From contig CAWCMS010000013.1 in the NCBI GenBank assembly GCA_963796675.1, forward strand, positions 248,001-312,000: 64,000 nucleotides of DNA. The letters run 5' to 3'. Source of the DNA: CAWCDJ01 sp963796675. Its GTDB lineage: Bacteria; Acidobacteriota; Terriglobia; Bryobacterales; Bryobacteraceae. A model generated the notes under the pieces. That model searched no databases, was not told the DNA's origin, and worked only from the letters and a program-made list of their open reading frames with translations. The position numbers and the translations under genes are program-made. Shown here piece after piece: positions 61,987 to 64,000 of this stretch (its first letter is position 1; every line of letters starts with the position of its first letter).

Positions 61987-63300
61987 CTACCGGGCAGTAC
62001 TACCCACGCCCTTTGGAGCAGCCGCCGCCAGGCTCGCATCGAGCAATTCGAGGAACTGGTCGACGTCGGAGCGGCCGACGTTCATCGGCGGCGAAATCCG
62101 CAGCACGTTGCCGAACATCCCGCCCTTGCCGATCAGCAGGCGATTTTCGCGCGCTGCCTCCATCGCCATGAGGGTCTGAGCCGGCGCGGGAGTCTTGCTC
62201 TCACGGTCCGAGACCAGTTCGATGGCCTGCAGCAGACCCATGCCCCGGACGTCGCCGATGATCGCGTGCTTTTCCTTCAGTTCCTCCAGCCCGGCGCGCA
62301 GGTAGGCGCCGGTCTCGGCGCAGTTGGCCATCAGGTTGTGTTCGTCGATGAAATCGAGCACCGCCTTCGCTTGCATCGTCGAAACCGGGTTCCCGCCGAA
62401 AGTGGAGATGGTCGCGCCGGTGACGGAGTCGGCTACTTCCGGCCGCGCTATGGTCACGCCGATCGGAGTGCCGTTGCCGAGCCCCTTGGCACTGGTGATG
62501 ATATCCGGCGTAACGCCCGAGTGCTCGATGCCGAACCAGCGATTGCCGGTGCGTCCCCAGCCCGTCTGCACTTCATCGCTGATAAAGATGCCGCCGTGGT
62601 CGCGCACGATCTTTTCCACGATCGCGAAATACTCGGGCGGAGGCGTGATGAATCCGCCGACTCCCTGGATCGGCTCCGCGATGAATCCGGCGATGCGGCC
62701 GCTGGTCGAAGAACGGATCAGCTCTTCCATATCGTGGGCGCAGCGGACCCCGCAGGAGGGATACTCGAGGCCGAACGGGCACCGGTAGCAGTACGCATTA
62801 TGCGCGTGGACCGCGCCGGCGTTCGGCGGCCCGAGCCGGTACGCGCCCTGTCCGGTGGCCGAGAGCGCCATGCCCGAACGGCCGTGGTACGAGTGGCGCA
62901 ACGCCACGATCTCGGTGTTGCCGGTGTAGCACCGCGCAGTCAGGACGGCGACTTCATTCGCCTCCGTGCCGCTATTGGTGAAGAACGACTTGGTGAGCTT
63001 GCCGCCCGGCGTGATCGACGCGATCTTTTTCGCCAGCGCCGCCTGCGGCTCATTGGCGAATACCGTGGAAACGTGCTGCAGCGTATCGAGCTGCCGGTGG
63101 ACCCGCTCGTTCACTTGCTCATTACAGTGACCGACGCTCACCGTGACGATGCCGCCGAAGAAATCCAGGTACCGGTTTCCATCGGCGTCCCAAACGTATT
63201 GATTCTTGGCGCGCGCTACAACCAGCGGCTCCTTGTAGTAATGAAAGACAGCCGGAAACAGATACTCGCGATTGGCGAGTATGATTTCGTCTTTCGTCAT
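61987..63300 (-). CDS. class III pyridoxal-phosphate aminotransferase
   Basis: A 437-residue PLP enzyme of the class III (AGXT2/ornithine/4-aminobutyrate-like) group. Conserved parts are YVWDADGNRYLDFFGGI, FTNSGTEANEVAVLTAR, the AEPIQGVGGFITPP loop, ISDEVQTGWGRTG and the PLP-Lys motif TSAKGLGNG with the later TFGGNPVS. It also has the insert YCYRCPFGLEYPSCGVRC typical of alanine-glyoxylate aminotransferase 2-like members. The natural amino donor is not certain. It is 16 bp after the sugar porter gene on the same strand, but the two are not functionally linked in an obvious way. Confidence 0.9.
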   Translation of the reverse strand: MTKDEIILANREYLFPAVFHYYKEPLVVARAKNQYVWDADGNRYLDFFGGIVTVSVGHCNEQVNERVHRQLDTLQHVSTVFANEPQAALAKKIASITPGGKLTKSFFTNSGTEANEVAVLTARCYTGNTEIVALRHSYHGRSGMALSATGQGAYRLGPPNAGAVHAHNAYCYRCPFGLEYPSCGVRCAHDMEELIRSSTSGRIAGFIAEPIQGVGGFITPPPEYFAIVEKIVRDHGGIFISDEVQTGWGRTGNRWFGIEHSGVTPDIITSAKGLGNGTPIGVTIARPEVADSVTGATISTFGGNPVSTMQAKAVLDFIDEHNLMANCAETGAYLRAGLEELKEKHAIIGDVRGMGLLQAIELVSDRESKTPAPAQTLMAMEAARENRLLIGKGGMFGNVLRISPPMNVGRSDVDQFLELLDASLAAAAPKGVGSTAR

Positions 63301-63316
63301 AATGCCGTAGGGCAGT

Positions 63317-64000
63317 CTACGCGATGCCCAGTTTCTTCTGCATGGCTTCGAGCGAGACGCCTTTAGTCTCCGGGTACCACATCAGCACCACGAAGAACTG
63401 CACCACCATCATGGTGGCGAAGAACATGAACGGGATACCGCCCGAATGGGCCGCCATCACCGGAAATATGCCCGAAATCAGGGCGTTCATTGCCCAATGA
63501 GTGAAACTGCCCAGGCTCTGGCCCTTGGCCCGCACTCGATTCGGAAAGACTTCGCCCAGGTAGACCCAGATGACCGCGCCCTGCGAAAACGCAAAGAAGG
63601 CGATGAAGCCGACCAGCAGCCAGACCAGCAGGTCCTCATGATGCCCACTGCTGAAGATGTAGGACACACCGCCCAGAGCCGCGGCCGTCCCTACCGACCC
63701 GATCAGCAACAGCGTTTTCCGCCCGACCTTGTCGATCACCGACATTGCCAGCATGGTGAACAGCAGGTTGGTCGCGCCGATGGCGACCGCCTGGAGATCG
63801 CCCGAAACCTTGCTGAATCCGGCCTTGGCGAAAATGTCGTTCAGGTAATACAGGATGGCGTTGATTCCCGAAAGCTGGTTGAACATGCCGATCGAAACCG
63901 CAAGGAAGATCGGGAGCCGGTACTTGCGGGAAAACAGCCGCTCGCTGCCGTGCCCGTGCTGGGTGTCGATCGACCCCACGATGTCCTGCAATTCGCTTTC
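63317..64000 (-). CDS. MFS sugar porter, C-terminal part (cut by window end)
   Basis: The last 227 residues of a second SP-family sugar transporter; the 5' part lies beyond base 64000 and the frame is open to the end. It includes the end of the central loop, FNQLSGINAILYYLNDIFAK, DKVGRKTLLLIGSVGTAAAL, AFSQGAVIWVYLGEVFPNRV and PETKGVSLEAMQKKLG. The loop that is missing from the porter at 44740-46041 is visible here in part (ELQDIVGSIDTQHGHGSERL), which makes this gene a useful comparison. Confidence 0.92.
   Translation of the reverse strand, partial: ESELQDIVGSIDTQHGHGSERLFSRKYRLPIFLAVSIGMFNQLSGINAILYYLNDIFAKAGFSKVSGDLQAVAIGATNLLFTMLAMSVIDKVGRKTLLLIGSVGTAAALGGVSYIFSSGHHEDLLVWLLVGFIAFFAFSQGAVIWVYLGEVFPNRVRAKGQSLGSFTHWAMNALISGIFPVMAAHSGGIPFMFFATMMVVQFFVVLMWYPETKGVSLEAMQKKLGIA

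Overview
The window is high-GC, densely coded chromosomal DNA that looks like a soil Acidobacteriota of the Solibacter/Bryobacter group (class Terriglobia, Bryobacterales). The markers are a secreted protein with the Solibacter-type C-terminal domain (TIGR03437), a remnant of a TIGR03435 protein, an ADOP-type duplicated permease (TIGR03434), an Alternative Complex III respiratory cluster joined to an A2-type cytochrome oxidase, and dispersed palindromic intergenic repeats. There is no prophage, CRISPR array or intact insertion sequence.

Layout. 0-3 kb: 3' end of a 2-oxoacid dehydrogenase E1-beta gene, a ceramidase-like secreted protein and a TIGR03437 protein. 3-10.6 kb: lolA followed by a type IV pilus / type II secretion assembly operon (PilC, PilB, PilM, PilN, PilO, PilP-like, and a pseudopilin with a collagen-like tail). 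10.7-16 kb: an AAA+ ATPase, an ADOP permease and a CE7-like esterase. 16-19.5 kb: a translationally coupled operon of a haem-motif histidine kinase, an archaemetzincin protease and an NtrC-type regulator. 19.5-21.2 kb: GH125 mannosidase and DUF2277. 21.3-33.7 kb, minus strand: actABCDEF, a small unknown membrane protein, sco and coxBACD, which together form a quinol-to-oxygen electron transfer chain. 34-41 kb: asparaginase-like hydrolase, a VOC protein, membrane and papain-fold proteins, and an ABC-2 exporter whose permease runs into an amidohydrolase domain. 41-51 kb: a glycan-use locus (DUF5107/TPR, sugar MFS, GH2, alpha/beta hydrolase on minus; an alpha/alpha-toroid-like enzyme and a DUF1080 3-keto-glycoside hydrolase on plus). 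51-64 kb: a small winged-helix regulator with an operator-like palindrome, a less GC-rich hypothetical gene beside a TIGR03435 remnant, a membrane Ser/Thr kinase, a beta-propeller glycosidase, a Gfo/Idh oxidoreductase, a multi-PAS hybrid kinase, an outer-membrane protein remnant, tRNA-Arg, a class III aminotransferase and part of a second sugar MFS.

Points that stand out: the archaemetzincin inside a two-component operon; a palindromic repeat that forms coding sequence in, and replaces, the central loop of a sugar transporter; the permease-amidohydrolase fusion; and five apparent one-base frameshifts confined to about 33-41 kb (actA, a papain-fold gene and the fusion gene), which may be assembly errors rather than real decay. 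Function calls rest on motif and family recognition by eye; no database search was run.
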